From Bacteroidales bacterium (lineage in GTDB: Bacteria > Bacteroidota > Bacteroidia > Bacteroidales > UBA932), in contig JAGBSL010000043.1 of assembly GCA_017631875.1 (NCBI GenBank), positions 1 through 23,516 on the forward strand: a DNA stretch of 23,516 bases, written 5' to 3'. Within the stretch, counting starts at the first letter, position 1, and each line of letters starts with the position of its first letter. The notes under the pieces are model-generated. The model was not told the origin of the DNA. It ran no database searches and was given only the letters and a program-made list of their open reading frames with translations. The position numbers and the translations under genes were made by a program. Below, piece after piece: positions 21,697 through 23,516 of this stretch.

Positions 21697-23516
21697 TTAT
21701 TGTTTGTCTTTTGTGAGAGGGTTGTAGGCTGCGCCTCTTCCCTCATATCCGACATTCTTGAAATACTCTACGAATGTCAGACGCATAGGGTGTACGAATG
21801 CTCCAAGTGATGACATAAGGAGATTCAGCACGTGGCCGAAGATGAGTATGATGACAAATGGAATCAGTGAAACCACGCTGTCTCCGCGTACCATGCCGGC
21901 GAGGTTGTTGAACGCCTGTCCGAGCATACCTCCAGCGAGTCCGAGTGCAAACAGACGGATGTAGCTGAGAATGTCACCAAGCAATCCTGTGGCCATGTTG
22001 TAGGTGTCCCACAATCCAGCTCCGATGTTCATCAGAGGATTTCTGCCAGGAGTGTTGAAGATGTAGATTCCGAGCGCAGAGAGCACGCCGACTGCGATGA
22101 CTCCCCATCTGATTACTTCAGCAGGAAGAAGCTTACCCATGCCGAGAGCGGCAAGGATAACGCCTCCTACGATCAGAAGGGTCCATCCCCAAGTGGCAAG
22201 GCTGTTCTTGAAGCCGAAGCGCTTTGTAAAGCATACCGCCTTGATTATCATGGCCAGACAGATGTGGAAAATACCGATTCCGACTGCCAGGAGCATCTGT
22301 ATGTTGAAGTTTCCGAGTCCTGGAATTTCGACATCGCCCACGATCATGATGCTCTTGAGCCATTCTGGAACCCATGTTGCGTCATACATGCTCATTCCGA
22401 AGAATGTTCCCAGTACTGTACCGACAACGATGGTTCCTGCACCAAGAAGCGAGATGATGCTGCCGAGTCCGTCGAACATGCTGATCTTCACCCATCCCTT
22501 GTTAAGCATGAGTCCGAACAGGAGCAGTGCTATACCGTAACCTGCGTCTCCAAGACACATTGCAAAGAACAGGAGATAGAACGGAGCAACTACCGGCGTA
22601 GGGTCGAATTCGCTGTATACAGGCATGCCGTACATGCTTGTGAATACCTCGAACTGACGTGTGAACCAGTTGTTCTTCAGCTTGATAGGCGGATTGTCCT
22701 CCTCGATTGCCTCAGACTTCAGGTAGAACACTCCCATCTTGTCGAACTCCTCTGTCAGAGCACTGTCGTTCTCTGACGGTGCAAAGCCAGTAAAGACTGC
22801 AACATGGTTTTCCGCTACACCTTCCGCTGCAGAGTCTGCAAGATATCTGTCCATTCCGGTCATGATGCTTGTGTATGTCTCTCGTATTGCAGGGATATAG
22901 TCCTTTGCATTGAGAAGACCGGCCTTGCAGAGGATAATCTCATTTTCGATACGTCCTTTTTCTGCAATTGCCTGAGCATATGTTCCGTCCGGAGCGGCGA
23001 TCTCGTTCAGAGGGAAAGAGTATTCCTCATTGGCAGGAGCTATGGTCACGAACCAAAGCTTCTTTCCGTCCTCAGTGACTTTCTGAAGAGGGTAGAGTTC
23101 CTCCCATGAAGGATCAAACCTTTTGGCGTCCACGCAGTAGTATCTTATGGTGTAGCCAAGGTCTGAAAGTGAGTCAAGAGCAGCCTTGTCGTAATCGCCC
23201 CATGGCTCCCTTGCTGTAATCTGCTTTCTTACAGCAGTGAGGTCTGCCTTGAGAGAATCCATCTTTCTGATGGTATCCTCTACATAAGTGACAGGGTCCG
23301 AGTCAATGCTGACAGTAGATGCAGATATCTTCTCCCAATCTGCGTCATCCTTATAGTTCAGGCTTTCGAGAAGCTCCAGCACCTTTCTGGCTTTGGATGC
23401 TTCTGCAAGCATTTCATGGGAGTGGTCATCCACAGGCTTCACAGAACGAGTGATGTCAACGACACCCAGCTCCTGGATCTTCTCCAGGAAGCCTTCCTTC
23501 TCTCCGCTCAGGAGAA
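21697..23516 (-). CDS. ntpI: V-type ATP synthase subunit I (5' end cut by window edge)
   Basis: This is the stator subunit equivalent to eukaryotic subunit a, which carries ions to the rotor. The frame stays open to the window end: before the GTG codon at 23440-23442 it continues upstream as LLSGEKEGFLEKIQELGVVDITRS, typical of the N-terminal region of subunit I. The real start therefore lies outside the window. The first half of the visible protein is the cytoplasmic arm, with coiled-coil character around MDSLKADLTAVRKQI. The second half has about seven membrane helices, including the essential-Arg helix in SYIRLFALGLAGGMLGQAF. The catalytic A/B subunit genes are expected upstream on this strand, beyond the edge. 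Confidence 0.93.
   Translation of the reverse strand, partial: LLSGEKEGFLEKIQELGVVDITRSVKPVDDHSHEMLAEASKARKVLELLESLNYKDDADWEKISASTVSIDSDPVTYVEDTIRKMDSLKADLTAVRKQITAREPWGDYDKAALDSLSDLGYTIRYYCVDAKRFDPSWEELYPLQKVTEDGKKLWFVTIAPANEEYSFPLNEIAAPDGTYAQAIAEKGRIENEIILCKAGLLNAKDYIPAIRETYTSIMTGMDRYLADSAAEGVAENHVAVFTGFAPSENDSALTEEFDKMGVFYLKSEAIEEDNPPIKLKNNWFTRQFEVFTSMYGMPVYSEFDPTPVVAPFYLLFFAMCLGDAGYGIALLLFGLMLNKGWVKISMFDGLGSIISLLGAGTIVVGTVLGTFFGMSMYDATWVPEWLKSIMIVGDVEIPGLGNFNIQMLLAVGIGIFHICLAMIIKAVCFTKRFGFKNSLATWGWTLLIVGGVILAALGMGKLLPAEVIRWGVIAVGVLSALGIYIFNTPGRNPLMNIGAGLWDTYNMATGLLGDILSYIRLFALGLAGGMLGQAFNNLAGMVRGDSVVSLIPFVIILIFGHVLNLLMSSLGAFVHPMRLTFVEYFKNVGYEGRGAAYNPLTKDKQ

Overview
The window looks like the chromosome of an uncultured or gut-type Bacteroidales (phylum Bacteroidota). 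Three things suggest this: promoters of the TTTG-N19-21-TAnnTTTG type in place of classical -35/-10 boxes, A-rich start-codon contexts with poor Shine-Dalgarno sequences, and protein families whose best-remembered relatives are Bacteroidales (a DPP IV-type S9 peptidase, a V-type ATP synthase, single-chain serine dehydratase, and a small membrane-anchored protein often misnamed 6-phosphogluconate dehydrogenase). Nothing in the window is a phage, insertion sequence, CRISPR array, rRNA or tRNA that I can support.

Left part (1-8966, all + strand): an acyltransferase/condensation-fold protein with an eroded active-site motif, a PgpH-like 7TM-HD cyclic-di-AMP phosphodiesterase, and trigger factor behind its own strong promoter and closed by a strong terminator. 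Next comes a tightly packed clpP-clpX-M20 dipeptidase-pyrF operon with gaps of 2-6 bases. This is a proteostasis block (chaperone, ClpXP protease, peptide trimming) followed by pyrimidine synthesis. It ends in a hairpin shared with a convergent gene.

Middle (8952-16491): a - strand pair in which an AraC-type regulator overlaps an unrecognised 214-residue protein with a possible PD-(D/E)xK-like motif; a 330-base gene-free stretch; sdaA (L-serine dehydratase); a small membrane protein plus DPP IV operon; and, divergently, a secreted GH29 alpha-L-fucosidase. The gene-free stretch holds a promoter-terminator pair that could make a small RNA of roughly 90 nucleotides. It also holds a cluster of hairpins that includes two copies of a dispersed palindromic repeat.

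Right part (16492-23516): arginine deiminase, a three-repeat lipoprotein and ndk on the + strand, converging on gpsA. Then, on the - strand, come the V-type ATP synthase proteolipid (K) and subunit I, the latter cut by the window edge. A third copy of the palindromic repeat lies just after the K gene.

Most genes are ordinary housekeeping. The least explained signals are the palindromic repeat placed at 3' ends of - strand genes, the candidate small RNA, the AraC-linked unknown protein and the repeat-built lipoprotein.
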